A stretch of 64,000 nucleotides of DNA from contig NZ_JBQKGJ010000009.1 in the NCBI RefSeq assembly GCF_052118845.1, positions 39,003-103,002 of the forward strand, written 5' to 3'. This document shows, piece by piece, positions 35,990 to 45,382 of the stretch. The position numbers and the translations under genes were made by a program. This stretch comes from Bilifractor sp002394235 (GTDB lineage Bacteria > Bacillota > Clostridia > Lachnospirales > Lachnospiraceae). Under the pieces are notes generated by a model. The model worked only from the letters and a program-made list of their open reading frames with translations, had not been told where the DNA came from and did not search any database. Each line of letters opens with the position of its first letter. Position 1 is the stretch's first letter.

Positions 35990-36420
35990 AAGCTCTTCGA
36001 AAACGCAGACAGGATCGTCACGCGCGAAGCGTGTGTAAGAGACTGGATGCGATTTCGAAGGCAACAGGTATGAGCGTGAAGCCGTGTGAAACACGGCGAA
36101 AACGCGAATACCTGTAGGATTGCGAGAGTGCGAAGCACGGAGCAATCCGTAGCTTATACAGTACGTCTCACTGTAACCGAAAATGCAGACAGGTCGCCTG
36201 GCGCGAAGCGTGTGTAAGAGACTGGATGCGATTTCGAAGGCAACAGGTATGAGCGTGAAGCCGTGTGAAACACGGCGAAAACGCGAATACCTGTAGGATT
36301 GCGAGAGTGCGAAGCACGGAGCAATCCGTAGCTTATACAGTACGTCTCACTGTAACCGAAAATGCAGACAGGTCGCCTGGCGCGAAGCGTGTGTAAGAGA
36401 CTGGATGCGATTTCAAATAC
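35990..36420. repeat. tandem array of a ~180-bp structured repeat, about 2.4 copies
   Basis: Units begin at about 36002, 36182 and 36361 (spacing 180 and 179). Each has AATGCAGACAGG, CGCGAAGCGTGTGTAAGAGA, CTGGATGCGATTTCGAAGG and CAACAGGTATGAGC. Nested inverted repeats inside: ACAGGTAT/ATACCTGT around GCCGTGT/ACACGGC, and GGATTGC/GCAATCC. The third copy is cut off. It fills the 35959-36478 gap between the serine hydrolase and the divergent SDR gene, whose promoter must lie in or just after it. Confidence 0.93.
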
Positions 36421-36478
36421 CTGTCAGCAGCATTTCAACCCGACACATATAGTAATGATAGCATAAACGGAGAACTAT

Positions 36479-37459
36479 ATGAATATTTTTACATGGATCC
36501 AGAAAATCTGGCGCACCCTTTCCAGTATCTCAGGCAACGTTGTCACAGCCGCCTTCCTGATCTCTCTGATTATCTTCCTTGTTGAAAAATACAGATATCA
36601 TTATAAAAGAGCAGCATATAAAAAGGAAGAGAAATCTTTTCTCTCAGGCGCACGTATGCCGGAAAGCACCGCTGTCCGCAAAGTGGCCGTCATTACCGGA
36701 GCCTCCAGCGGCCTCGGACGAAAATACGCTCTGACCATTGACAGAAATCCCTCAAAATACGATGTCACTGAATTCTGGCTGATTGCGAGGCGCAAAGACC
36801 GCCTTGAATCTCTGGCATCAGAGCTTCATCTTCCGGTGAAGGTTCTCTGCCTCGATCTGACAGCTTCTGAAAACATTGACTCCCTTGAAAAACTCCTGAA
36901 ACAGGAATCTGCATCCGCCGGAGGTCCCTCTGCCTTCACGGTTTCCATGCTTCTGAACTGTGCCGGCTATGGGAAATACGGTTCCTCGAGAGACATCGGA
37001 AGGCAGGAGGAATGCCGGATGATCGATACAAATGACAAGGCGTCGATCAGTGTCACTGCCGCCGTCATCCCGTATATGAATGCCGGAAGCCGGATCCTCG
37101 AGGTCTGTTCAGTCGCCGGCTTTCAGCCGATCCCGTTCTTTAACTGTTATGCCGCGTCCAAGTCTCTGCTCTACTCCTACAGCCGCGCGCTCCGGATCGA
37201 GCTTCTCAATTCAGGGATCAGTGTCACTGCCGTCTGCCCTTACTGGATCAAGGATACGGAATTTATAGCAAAAGCAGCCGGTAAGCAGAAAAACCTCTTT
37301 CTTGCTTCAACCGCCTCCCGTGTGGTCCGGATCTCCCTGTTCGATGTGCAGCACCACCACGCGCTCTCCACGCCAGGTCTTCTCTGCACGCTTGACCGCA
37401 TTTTCGCCGGATGGATACCGGACGAGGTTCTTGCGTATATCATGACATTTTTCCTTTGA
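36479..37459 (+). CDS. short-chain dehydrogenase/reductase (SDR) with an N-terminal membrane helix
   Basis: 326 residues. One hydrophobic helix near residues 18-32 (VVTAAFLISLIIFLVEKY), then a Rossmann fold with VAVITGASSGLGRKYAL (TGxxxGxG), NCAGYGKYG (NxAG) and the catalytic Ser plus YAASK (Tyr-x3-Lys) in FFNCYAASKSLLYSYS. It is expected to be a membrane-anchored NAD(P)-dependent oxidoreductase; substrate unknown. It stands alone on the plus strand between two repeat/terminator regions. Confidence 0.92.
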   Translation: MNIFTWIQKIWRTLSSISGNVVTAAFLISLIIFLVEKYRYHYKRAAYKKEEKSFLSGARMPESTAVRKVAVITGASSGLGRKYALTIDRNPSKYDVTEFWLIARRKDRLESLASELHLPVKVLCLDLTASENIDSLEKLLKQESASAGGPSAFTVSMLLNCAGYGKYGSSRDIGRQEECRMIDTNDKASISVTAAVIPYMNAGSRILEVCSVAGFQPIPFFNCYAASKSLLYSYSRALRIELLNSGISVTAVCPYWIKDTEFIAKAAGKQKNLFLASTASRVVRISLFDVQHHHALSTPGLLCTLDRIFAGWIPDEVLAYIMTFFL

Positions 37460-37570
37460 CATTGTCTGACCGGAATATTCCCAGCCTCCTCTTTGTATCT
37501 GACATAAGGGGTTGTTCCCTCAGACCAGAGCTTCAATATCTGATCCACATCAGCATATGATATTCAAAGT

Positions 37571-37645
37571 CAAAAAGGGAAATGCCCGGTCCGCATTCCT
37601 CTCGAAATTCAGACCGGGCATTTCCCGCAAGTTCTCTTTTTATTG
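37571..37645. terminator. bidirectional terminator between the SDR and ara operon
   Basis: Perfect 15-bp stem GGGAAATGCCCGGTC/GACCGGGCATTTCCC with AAAAA before it and CTCTTTTTATTG after it. Confidence 0.9.
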
Positions 37646-37682
37646 TTTTCTCACACGTTTTTCTCTACTTATGAAAAATAAA

Positions 37683-39284
37683 TCACCAGGAAAGATGATC
37701 AATAGCGGCCTTCTCCACCGCAATTCCCGCGCGGTAGTGTTCAGCGAACTTCTCGTATCCCGCCTCGTCCGCAGGATCAGGATCGATCGTAATTCCCTCC
37801 TGTCCGTCAAAAATCTTCTGTGACAGGTAATCGCCCAGTGAATCGTATTCGTTCGCGCCGCTGATCCGGTACGCTGCCAGTACAGCCATTCCCCATGGGC
37901 CACCCTCGCTGGCGGTCTTCATGACCGTCACCGGCACATGAATAGCGGCAGCCAGATACTTCTGCGCCACTCCTTCCGTTTTAAACAGCCCACCATGACC
38001 GGTGATGCGGTCGATGTGCACATTCTCCTCCTTCAGGATATCCATCCCGAGCTTAACCGCAGCCAGAGAGGTATACAGATTCGCGCGCATCAGATTTGCC
38101 AGATTGAACCGGCTGTCCGGCATTCTGACATACAGCGGCCGTCCCTCGTTCAGCATGGTTACATTCTCACCCGAGTAATAGCCGTATGCCAGAAGTCCGC
38201 CGCAGTCCGGATCTCCCTTCAGCGAATTGGTGTAGAGCTTCTGATACAGTTCTCCCATATCCGCCTGAATTCCCATCAGTTCGCAGAACTCATGGAAAAT
38301 TCCGACCCAGGCATTGAGGTCTGTTGTGCCGTTGTTCGCGTGAGACATCGCGCAGGGCGCGCCGTCCGGCGTCGTGACCATGTCAATTTCCCGGTGAAGC
38401 TTCTTCAGCGTCTGTCCCTTCTCCAGCACAATCATCGCAAACGTGCTGGTCCCCGCAGAAATATTGCCGGTTCCCGGTGCGACGGAATTCGTGGAGACCA
38501 TCCCGGTTCCCGCATCTCCTTCCGGCGGAGCCATCGGCACGCCCGGCTCCAGATTTCCGCTCTCATCCAGAAGGGCTGCTCCCTCCGCCGTCAGAGTCCC
38601 GGCATCCTCTCCCGCACACAGGACCTTCGGGAACAGCTCTTCCCCGCGGAAGGAGTACCCGTGCTTCTGAAGGAGTCCGTCAAAAAGCTCCATCATGTGC
38701 GCGTCATAGTCCATTTTTGAGGTATCCATCGGGAAGATTCCAGACGCGTCTCCTGCGCCGGTCACCTTCCGACCCGTCAGCCGATAGTGCATATAAGAAG
38801 CAAGTGTGGTGACAAAATCCACCTTATCCAGATGTTTCTCATGATCCAGAACACACTGATACAGATGCGCTGATGTCCAGCGGAGCGGAATGTTGAAGTC
38901 AAACAATTCCGTCATCTCATCCGCTGCCGCCTGCGTATTTGTATTCCGCCATGTCTGGAACGGAGCAATCGTATGATCCTCCTGATCCAGCGCGATGTAT
39001 CCATGCATCATGGCACTGATACCCAGCGCACCAAGCTTTCGGATCACAACGCCATACTTCTGTCTGACATTCTCCCGCAGCGAGGTATAACACCCCCGAA
39101 GGCCCCTGTCAATTTCCTCATAGCTGTAGGTCCAGATACCATCCCGCAGTTTATTTTCCCAGTCGTACACACCTGTGCCGAGTACATTGCCGTCAAGGTC
39201 AATCAGGACCGCCTTGATTCTCGTCGAGCCGAACTCAATGCCAAGCGCCGTCTGTCCGGCAGCGATTTGTTCTCCTGCTCCCAT
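37683..39284 (-). CDS. FGGY-family carbohydrate kinase, probable L-ribulokinase
   Basis: 533 residues. Phosphate-binding start TALGIEFGSTRIKAVLIDLD and the C-terminal FGGY nucleotide motif region GHGGLFKTEGVAQKYLAAAI-like (HIDRITGHGGLFKTEGV). By sequence it resembles the xylulokinase/ribulokinase group, but it ends the operon araA-araR-araD, so it most likely phosphorylates L-ribulose. Classical AraB may differ, hence no symbol is assigned. A GGGAGAG site precedes ATG 39284. Its last residues (VEKAAIDHLSW) recur in a fossil at 45383. Confidence 0.88.
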   Translation of the reverse strand: MGAGEQIAAGQTALGIEFGSTRIKAVLIDLDGNVLGTGVYDWENKLRDGIWTYSYEEIDRGLRGCYTSLRENVRQKYGVVIRKLGALGISAMMHGYIALDQEDHTIAPFQTWRNTNTQAAADEMTELFDFNIPLRWTSAHLYQCVLDHEKHLDKVDFVTTLASYMHYRLTGRKVTGAGDASGIFPMDTSKMDYDAHMMELFDGLLQKHGYSFRGEELFPKVLCAGEDAGTLTAEGAALLDESGNLEPGVPMAPPEGDAGTGMVSTNSVAPGTGNISAGTSTFAMIVLEKGQTLKKLHREIDMVTTPDGAPCAMSHANNGTTDLNAWVGIFHEFCELMGIQADMGELYQKLYTNSLKGDPDCGGLLAYGYYSGENVTMLNEGRPLYVRMPDSRFNLANLMRANLYTSLAAVKLGMDILKEENVHIDRITGHGGLFKTEGVAQKYLAAAIHVPVTVMKTASEGGPWGMAVLAAYRISGANEYDSLGDYLSQKIFDGQEGITIDPDPADEAGYEKFAEHYRAGIAVEKAAIDHLSW

Positions 39285-39395
39285 ATTCTCTCCCTTCTCC
39301 TTTCACACACAGCTCTTTTCTCTGTCTCAGACAGCTATTTCTCACCCAGTCCCTGCAACTTACGGGGCTGCCATATAACCCCGGGGATCCCGGAG

Positions 39396-40097
39396 TCATT
39401 CCTCCTTCTGACCGTAGTACGCGCCTGCTCCGTGCTTGCGGAAATAATGCTTGTCCTGAAGCTCCTGCGGTGCCGGCTGCACCTTGGGATTGATGCATTC
39501 ACAAAGCGCCGCCATTTTCGCCACTTCCTCTACGACAACAGCGTTGTGAACCGCTTCCTTTGCGTCCTTTCCCCAGGTAAATACCCCGTGATTCTTGCAG
39601 AGAACTCCCGGCACAGCGGCGGGATCTCTGTGATTTTCCTCAAAATCATCCGCGATCAGCACACCGGTATTGGTCTCGTAGGCCTCCTCGATTTCCTCTT
39701 TTGTCAGGTTTCTCACGCAGGGAATGTCCCCGTAAAAATAATCCGCGTGTGTTGTTCCATAGCAGGGGATTCCACGCCCTGCCTGTGCCCAGCTGGTCGC
39801 CCAGGTAGAATGCGTGTGAACAATTCCTCCGATTTCCGGAAAACGATTATACAAAACGGTATGTGTCGGCGTATCAGAGGAAGGGTTATAACGTCCCTCC
39901 ACCTTCTCCCCCTTCAGATTTACTACGACCATATCCTCCGGCTTCAACTTCTGATAATCCACACCGCTCGGCTTGATAACAAACAGACCACTCTCACGGT
40001 CAATCGCGCTGACATTTCCCCATGTAAAGGTGACCAGATGATATTCCGGCAGAAGCAGATTCGCTTCCCAGACTTTCTTCTTTAATTCTTCCAGCAT
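39396..40097 (-). CDS. araD: L-ribulose-5-phosphate 4-epimerase
   Basis: 233 residues. Class II aldolase-fold epimerase giving D-xylulose-5-phosphate. Metal-binding His pair VHTHSTWATSWAQAG, plus FTWGNVSAIDRESGLFVIKP near the N-terminus and LCKNHGVFTWGKDA. GGGAGAATTTATC precedes ATG 40097. It sits between araR and the FGGY kinase. Confidence 0.96.
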   Translation of the reverse strand: MLEELKKKVWEANLLLPEYHLVTFTWGNVSAIDRESGLFVIKPSGVDYQKLKPEDMVVVNLKGEKVEGRYNPSSDTPTHTVLYNRFPEIGGIVHTHSTWATSWAQAGRGIPCYGTTHADYFYGDIPCVRNLTKEEIEEAYETNTGVLIADDFEENHRDPAAVPGVLCKNHGVFTWGKDAKEAVHNAVVVEEVAKMAALCECINPKVQPAPQELQDKHYFRKHGAGAYYGQKEE

Positions 40098-40156
40098 GAT
40101 AAATTCTCCCGTATGTTATTCTTCTTTATTATTTGTATCGTCTGCAATCCCGCATG

Positions 40157-40257
40157 ATTGTTCTGCGTTTTCACTGCAAAATTCTTCCGCGTTATTGTTC
40201 TGCGTTTTTCTCCTGCAAAAATTCTTCCGCGTTATTGCTCTGCGTTTTTCTTCTGTG
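40157..40257. repeat. 37-40 bp tandem repeat, about 3 copies, behind araR
   Basis: ATTGTTCTGCGTTTT with CTGCAAAATTCTTCCGCGTT repeats from 40157, 40194 and 40234. It ends at the araR stop codon (40258); repeat sequence supplies the stop-adjacent bases. Confidence 0.85.
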
Positions 40258-41352
40258 TTACTGTTCTGATTTTTCGATCTTCTTCACGGATTCCCGGATC
40301 ACCGGCTCAGCGTCATACAGATAATTCCCGTCGAAATCCGGATTTTCAATCATTTTCAAAAGATTTTCGGCGACGCGGATTCCGAGCTTTTCCTTCGGAT
40401 GCGGAAACGAGGTAAAGGGAACACGACAGATCGACGCGAGATTGGAATCATCGATGGCGACCACAGAGATGTCCTCCGGTACCTTCACTCCGTGCGACAG
40501 CAGGATGTTGATCACCTCCATCGCCACCTCATCATTATAGCAGACAACCGCCGTACAGCCGGAAAGCCGGTACAACAGATAATCCTCCAGCCGGTGGATG
40601 TTCTGCTGCATGGAAGTATCATACCAGATTACGGAAAAACGCTCAAAAGGAATGTTGTTTCGCATAATTGCGTCGACATACCCCTGATAACGGAGCGGTC
40701 CCTGACCGTCGTCGGACTTGAATATTCCGGCTATTTTCCTGTGGCCGTTCCGGATCAGAAGTTCGGCCGCGTGGTCCGCGATCTTCCGGTCATCAATTCT
40801 GACGCACGGTACCTTCAGATCGGGATAAAAGGTATTGAAGAACAGAATCGGAATATGTCTGCTCAGAATCTCCTGATAATATGGAAGATTCGGATTCGGA
40901 AGTGCGCTCTGCGTAGCCTCCACAATAAATCCGTCAATATCACTTTTTTCAAGGATCGACTCCAGATTTCTTCTCTCAATATCCGGCCGGTTGTCTGTGA
41001 ATGCCACCTGCGTCGTATAACCGGCATTCTGCAGAACGGAGACGATCCCTCTCAGAATCGGCGGGAAAATATAGCTTTCATTAAACGTGCTGAGCACGGC
41101 GATGTTCATGTACCGCTCTCTGCGAACCGGCTGGAAGGACGCGCCGATATAGGTGCCGCTTCCCTGGACACGGGTCAGAATATGTTCCTTCTCAAGCTCT
41201 CCCGTCGCGTGACGGATCGTCTGCCGGCTTAAACCGAACTTCTGACTGAGCTCCTTTTCAGACATCAGCTTGTCACCGTACCGGAGACTTCCATCCCGGA
41301 TTCCCTCCTTGATCCATCGGATCACTGTCTGATATTTAGGCTGCTCTGTCAT
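40258..41352 (-). CDS. araR: AraR-type arabinose repressor (GntR HTH + LacI-type sensor)
   Basis: 364 residues. A winged-helix GntR domain at the N-terminus (SEKELSQKFGLSRQTIRHAT, then GELEKEHILTRVQGSGTYIG) joined to a LacI/GalR-type periplasmic-binding domain (NIAVLSTFNESYIFPPILRG). This fusion is the architecture of Bacillus AraR, an L-arabinose-responsive repressor. It is encoded between araA and araD. ATG 41352 follows GAGGAAAAAG. The symbol rests on architecture and context. Confidence 0.9.
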   Translation of the reverse strand: MTEQPKYQTVIRWIKEGIRDGSLRYGDKLMSEKELSQKFGLSRQTIRHATGELEKEHILTRVQGSGTYIGASFQPVRRERYMNIAVLSTFNESYIFPPILRGIVSVLQNAGYTTQVAFTDNRPDIERRNLESILEKSDIDGFIVEATQSALPNPNLPYYQEILSRHIPILFFNTFYPDLKVPCVRIDDRKIADHAAELLIRNGHRKIAGIFKSDDGQGPLRYQGYVDAIMRNNIPFERFSVIWYDTSMQQNIHRLEDYLLYRLSGCTAVVCYNDEVAMEVINILLSHGVKVPEDISVVAIDDSNLASICRVPFTSFPHPKEKLGIRVAENLLKMIENPDFDGNYLYDAEPVIRESVKKIEKSEQ

Positions 41353-41502
41353 ACTTTTTCCTCATTTCTCTGAATGTCAGGCTGCGGCTGTTCTGTGTAT
41401 TCATGCGCAGAAAATTATACTGTCACAAATTATACACCCGACGCACAGATTATTCACAGCATGAAAATTAAATTTTCTCTTTTTTCAGGAAAACGCATCC
41501 GT

Positions 41503-42939
41503 TCAACACGAAAAGCGTCTGAGATCCTCCCGGGTTGTATCATCTCCGATGGTGATCAGCTCGGTTCCGGTCAGCCTTGCGAACATCTCAATATCCGCGC
41601 GATCAAGTGCAGTTGATATTACGCTGTGATGTGCGCCTCCCGCATAGCACCATGCCGCGGTTCCGGTCTGAAAATCCGGTTTATGACGGTACATAATTCT
41701 CGCGACCGGGAGCTTCGGCATCTGCTCCGGCTGTTTCACAAGCTCAACATCGGCGCAGATCATCCGGAAATGATCTCCCATATCCACCAGGGTCACCTGT
41801 ATTCCATCTCCGGTTACGCCGTCAAATACCAGCCGGGCAGGATCATCCTTTCCTCCAATGCCAAGCGGATGTACCTGAATCTCCGGCTTATTCGCGGCGA
41901 AGGATGCCGGAACCTCAAGCATATGCGACGCAAGCTCCAGTTCTTTTCCAGGCAGGAGATCATATGTGTAATCCTCAATGAATCCTGTCGCTCCCTCTCT
42001 TCCCTCAGCCATCTTCATCAGAACCGCAGAAAGAGCGGCGATCTTGTAATCCCCCTCCGGTCCGAATCCGACGCCTTTCGCCATCAGATCCTGGGCAGCA
42101 AGTCCTGGAAGCTGACGAAGGCCGAACAGGTCCTGGAATGTATCGGTAAACGCAGAGCACCCGTTCTCACGGATGAACTTCTCGAAAGCCACCTCGTATC
42201 GTGCCTGCTCACGAACCGCATCGAGATTATCAGTCGCCATGGTGTACTTCTCGCTGTATTCCTCCATCTTTGCGTTGATCTCATCATCCGTCACTTTCAC
42301 AGAGCGGTCCGCAATTTCTCCGATTCCCCAGTACTTGATCTCCCATCCATACCGGATCTCTGCCTCGAGACGGTTGCCATCGGTCACCGCGACATCACGC
42401 ATGTTGTTGCCGAACGTTGCGACGCGCAGGTTGTGAGAAAATCTCACCGCCTTCGCTACCTGAGCGAAGCGCCGGATTCCGTCCAGCACATCCTCGTGTC
42501 TGTAATATCCCACAACAACCTCATGCGGGATGTGCAGTCTTGCAAGGATATATCCAAATTCTCTGTCTCCATGCGCAGACTGATTCAGATTCATAAAGTC
42601 CATATCAATTGCGTCGTAGGGAAGTCTCTCGTTTGCCTGTGTATGCAGATGAAGCAGAGGCTTTCTCAGTTCCTGAAGGCCCTTGATCCACATCTTGGCC
42701 GGTGAAAACGTATGCATCCATGTGATCACGCCGGCACAGTCATCATCATCCATTACTTTACGAATATCCTTCACGCAGGTTTCCGAGGTGATGACTGTCG
42801 GCAGAAGCTCGATGCGGATTGTGTCCGATAATTGGCTGTTCAGAAACGCTGTCATTTCTCCGGCATCCGCAGCGACCTGGCGAAGGCACTCCTCACCGTA
42901 GAGATCCTGGCTGCCAACAATGAAATATAATTTTTCCAT
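41503..42939 (-). CDS. araA: L-arabinose isomerase
   Basis: 478 residues. Converts L-arabinose to L-ribulose with a Mn-dependent active site. Family sequence FIVGSQDLYGEECLRQVAAD at the N-terminus, then WMHTFSPAKMWIKGL and LLHLHTQANERLPYDAIDMD. The Glu/His metal ligands lie in GPEGDYKIAAL and WCYAGGAHHSVIS. TTAGGAGAAAATAAA precedes ATG 42939. First gene of the ara operon; it is 151 bp upstream of araR. The nearest good promoter lies at 43184-43212. Confidence 0.97.
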   Translation of the reverse strand: MEKLYFIVGSQDLYGEECLRQVAADAGEMTAFLNSQLSDTIRIELLPTVITSETCVKDIRKVMDDDDCAGVITWMHTFSPAKMWIKGLQELRKPLLHLHTQANERLPYDAIDMDFMNLNQSAHGDREFGYILARLHIPHEVVVGYYRHEDVLDGIRRFAQVAKAVRFSHNLRVATFGNNMRDVAVTDGNRLEAEIRYGWEIKYWGIGEIADRSVKVTDDEINAKMEEYSEKYTMATDNLDAVREQARYEVAFEKFIRENGCSAFTDTFQDLFGLRQLPGLAAQDLMAKGVGFGPEGDYKIAALSAVLMKMAEGREGATGFIEDYTYDLLPGKELELASHMLEVPASFAANKPEIQVHPLGIGGKDDPARLVFDGVTGDGIQVTLVDMGDHFRMICADVELVKQPEQMPKLPVARIMYRHKPDFQTGTAAWCYAGGAHHSVISTALDRADIEMFARLTGTELITIGDDTTREDLRRFSC

Positions 42940-43009
42940 TTTATTTTCTCCTAAATAAATCAGTTAATATGCGCTTTTACAGTATGTGGCACGATGTATC
43001 GTATGGGAG

Positions 43010-43150
43010 TTATTTAATAACCTGAATGGATTGTCTGTCCGCAAAGATCAGTACAAACACCAGGAAGATAACACTCTCAATCATCTGCATCGTCTGTGTG
43101 GACATTCCAAGCATCTGCAGTCCTGAATTATCTTTACATCTTGCAGCACC
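43010..43150 (-). pseudogene. C-terminal fragment of a sugar ABC-transporter permease (remnant)
   Basis: A reverse-strand frame of about 45 codons, without a start codon, reads ...NSGLQMLGMSTQTMQMIESV and IFLVFVLIFADRQSIQVIK before a TAA. This resembles the last helix and tail of RbsC/MglC/GguB-type permeases (NGLxLLGVSxxxQxxxxGxII). An in-frame stop lies just upstream, so only the tail survives. It stands directly upstream of araA and downstream of a good promoter, suggesting that a transporter gene once led this operon. Confidence 0.5.
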
Positions 43151-43166
43151 TTGTTAATATATACAA

Positions 43167-43212
43167 ATTACCTTGTAATTGTTAATGTACCATTCATGTA
43201 TTTTACTGTCAA
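43167..43212 (-). promoter_or_regulatory. candidate promoter and operator upstream of araA
   Basis: Reverse strand: -35 TTGACA (43212-43207), 17-base spacer, -10 TACATT (43189-43184). Just downstream is the palindrome ATTACAAGGTAAT (43167-43179), a possible operator, perhaps for AraR. Other AT-rich TTGTAC-like stretches occur upstream (43240-43310). The rest of the gap 42940-43672 holds the permease fragment, repeat copy C and a terminator. Confidence 0.5.
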
Positions 43213-43447
43213 TATGTATGGTATATCTTCGTTGTCTTTACTAATATGTACGTTTAATTTTTGGGAAATTTTCTTCTCTGAAGCATTAAGTTGTACACCT
43301 TGTATATCTCAGGTCTAATGTCAGCGCACACACCGCCACCGGAATTCTGCTCTTTGTCTGATGGACATTACAGGTTCTTCTGTTCCACACACTTTTACTT
43401 TAAATTTTTCTCCCGCATAGCATTGTCCTGCGTATTTTTCGCCACAG

Positions 43448-43546
43448 AACGAGATAAAACACGCTGCGCGAGTTTTATCTCGCTATCGCGACGCTCGCCG
43501 CACACGAATACTTCGCATTCGGCTGCGGCTCACTGTTCGCGTAAAT
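43448..43546 (+). repeat. 98-bp palindromic repeat, copy C
   Basis: Same sequence as copy A apart from the CGGCTGCGG position. It is followed 3 bp later by the GGDEF-gene terminator hairpin. Confidence 0.92.
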
Positions 43547-43548
43547 AA

Positions 43549-43603
43549 CGGGGCTGCTCCCGCAGATCAGAGAATATATATCCGACCCGCGGGAGCAGCC
43601 CCG
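43549..43603 (-). terminator. terminator after the diguanylate cyclase gene
   Basis: Perfect 15-bp stem CGGGGCTGCTCCCGC/GCGGGAGCAGCCCCG with a 25-base AT-rich loop. On the reverse strand it is followed by TTATTTACGCG, which is the end of repeat copy C. Confidence 0.8.
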
Positions 43604-43672
43604 TTTCACTGCATGCCCTCCTCCAATTGCCAGACGATTCGGCACCGTCCCTTCGATGAATCACGCAGTTTA

Positions 43673-45376
43673 TCATTCATGTTTTTTCAATTTTTCTTTA
43701 TCCTGAATGAATACATAAAAAATGTCGCCGAAATGCTCATCATGGACCATTCTTCCTATGTCGATTACATTTCGGACATTTCCGTTCTTTGTCAGGATCC
43801 GATATTCCACATAGTCATCAAACGTTGATTTCAGCGGATCCGACAAGTTTTTCTCGTGCAGAATCTGATCTCGTATGGACTGTTCCACTTTTATATAATC
43901 ATCCGGATGAACAATGTGACGGAAACTGGAGTGTGTGTATTCCAGAAATTCTCTGTGATTTTTGCATTCGAACAGCCGGACAAGATCATCATTTGCAAAT
44001 AGAATCCGCTCATCTCCTTCAACCTGATAGATGAGAACAGCCCCCGGGAGCCCTGTAACCATGCTTCTGACATTAAATCCCATGTAATCCCGGCTGATAT
44101 TCATCATATCCGATTTGAAATGCAAGACTGTATGTTTTCCTGCGGTTTTCGCAGCGTAGAGCGCACTGTCCATCTGCTTCATCAGCGTTTCACGATCTGA
44201 AGCCTGTGACGGAAAATCAGCATATCCGCCGGAAATTGTGTAGCGAATCATCTTCCCGTCAAATTCGAATTTTCTATCCTCTGTGAGTGCATCCAGAATG
44301 ATCTTCGCACAGTCCTCCGGAGACTTATTTCGAATAATCACGCAGAACTCATCTCCTCCGGTTCTTCCGATCAGACATCCCGGAAAAGCAAAAACGAGGT
44401 ATTCCGCCAGATCACGCAAAGCAGCATCACCTGCCGCATGACCGTACAGATCATTAATCAGCTTAAAATCATCCAGATCGATAAACACACCTGTCATCTC
44501 ATTCCTGTCATACGAACTGCAGTAATCATCCAGATGTGCAATCAGACCGCCCCGGTTGTACAGACCCGTCAGATGATCGCGGTATACAAGCATCCCGAGT
44601 TCCCGGTTCTTTTCAACAAGTATGGAATTATATTTTCTGCTGAATAAACCCACCGTTATCATCGTGACAATCAGCGCGACAATCATCATGATTAAATTTG
44701 TACGAAACACATAGGGCAGGAGATACCTTCGCTGAATTGTTTCGTATTCCCGGATACTGGAAAGATTTTCGCCTTCACAGATGACCCAGTTATATTCCCT
44801 GTACAATCGACAGTAAGACATCTTCTCGGTCACCTTGTCGCTGTGCAGTTCTTTAAAAAAATACCGGTAAAATCCACTTCCGGATCGGTTCACCAGATCA
44901 AGTTCCTCCTGGTAAGGCTTATTGCCATGTTCGTCTGTGGTATTCGTCGAAAGCTTTTCTCCCTCGGTATCCGGAAGATTCGGATGCATCAGACGAATCG
45001 CATATCCGTCACCGCCGTTGTAATCAATGATCTCATTGACCCATATATATCTTCCGTTTTCATATTCATTTAAATGTACTTTCGCATATAATCGCTCCCG
45101 GATCACGTTCTTTATCTCTGAATCTGACTTTCCTTCTTTTTTCAGAAGTTCTTTGGTATTTTCAATATCCCGGATAAGGTTATCGACCGAATTCTTCAGC
45201 ACTTTCTCATCCGAAGCAAGCATGATATTGGAAATAACCTCTGAATTCTTGCTCAAAAGCAGTCTGGTGCTGACCGTGAAAATCACGATAAGCTCAACTG
45301 CAACGAGCATAAACATAATCAGATTGATTCTCAGAGCAAAATTACTCTTCCCCGAGTGATATGAATTCTTCTTCAT
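43673..45376 (-). CDS. membrane diguanylate cyclase with Cache-like sensor and C-terminal PAS domain
   Basis: 567 residues. Membrane helix at about 16-40; an extracellular Cache-type domain at about 45-215 (YENGRYIWVNEIIDYNGGDG, then GSGFYRYFFKE); second helix at about 225-245; GGDEF domain at 265-425 with RDHLTGLYNRGGL and an intact RTGGDEF (338-344); and a PAS domain at the C-terminus (RHIVHPDDYIKVEQSIRDQI). The usual RxxD inhibitory site before GGDEF is absent (FPGC there). It makes cyclic-di-GMP. The start is 6 bp past a gene fossil, whose final TGG TGA codons supply the GGTGA ribosome site. Confidence 0.93.
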   Translation of the reverse strand: MKKNSYHSGKSNFALRINLIMFMLVAVELIVIFTVSTRLLLSKNSEVISNIMLASDEKVLKNSVDNLIRDIENTKELLKKEGKSDSEIKNVIRERLYAKVHLNEYENGRYIWVNEIIDYNGGDGYAIRLMHPNLPDTEGEKLSTNTTDEHGNKPYQEELDLVNRSGSGFYRYFFKELHSDKVTEKMSYCRLYREYNWVICEGENLSSIREYETIQRRYLLPYVFRTNLIMMIVALIVTMITVGLFSRKYNSILVEKNRELGMLVYRDHLTGLYNRGGLIAHLDDYCSSYDRNEMTGVFIDLDDFKLINDLYGHAAGDAALRDLAEYLVFAFPGCLIGRTGGDEFCVIIRNKSPEDCAKIILDALTEDRKFEFDGKMIRYTISGGYADFPSQASDRETLMKQMDSALYAAKTAGKHTVLHFKSDMMNISRDYMGFNVRSMVTGLPGAVLIYQVEGDERILFANDDLVRLFECKNHREFLEYTHSSFRHIVHPDDYIKVEQSIRDQILHEKNLSDPLKSTFDDYVEYRILTKNGNVRNVIDIGRMVHDEHFGDIFYVFIQDKEKLKKHE

Positions 45377-45382
45377 GATAAA

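Noticed and set aside
35959..36138. N-terminal extension of the serine hydrolase into the repeat array
   Set aside because: Sequence is repeat DNA read in frame; the better ribosome site is at 35958.
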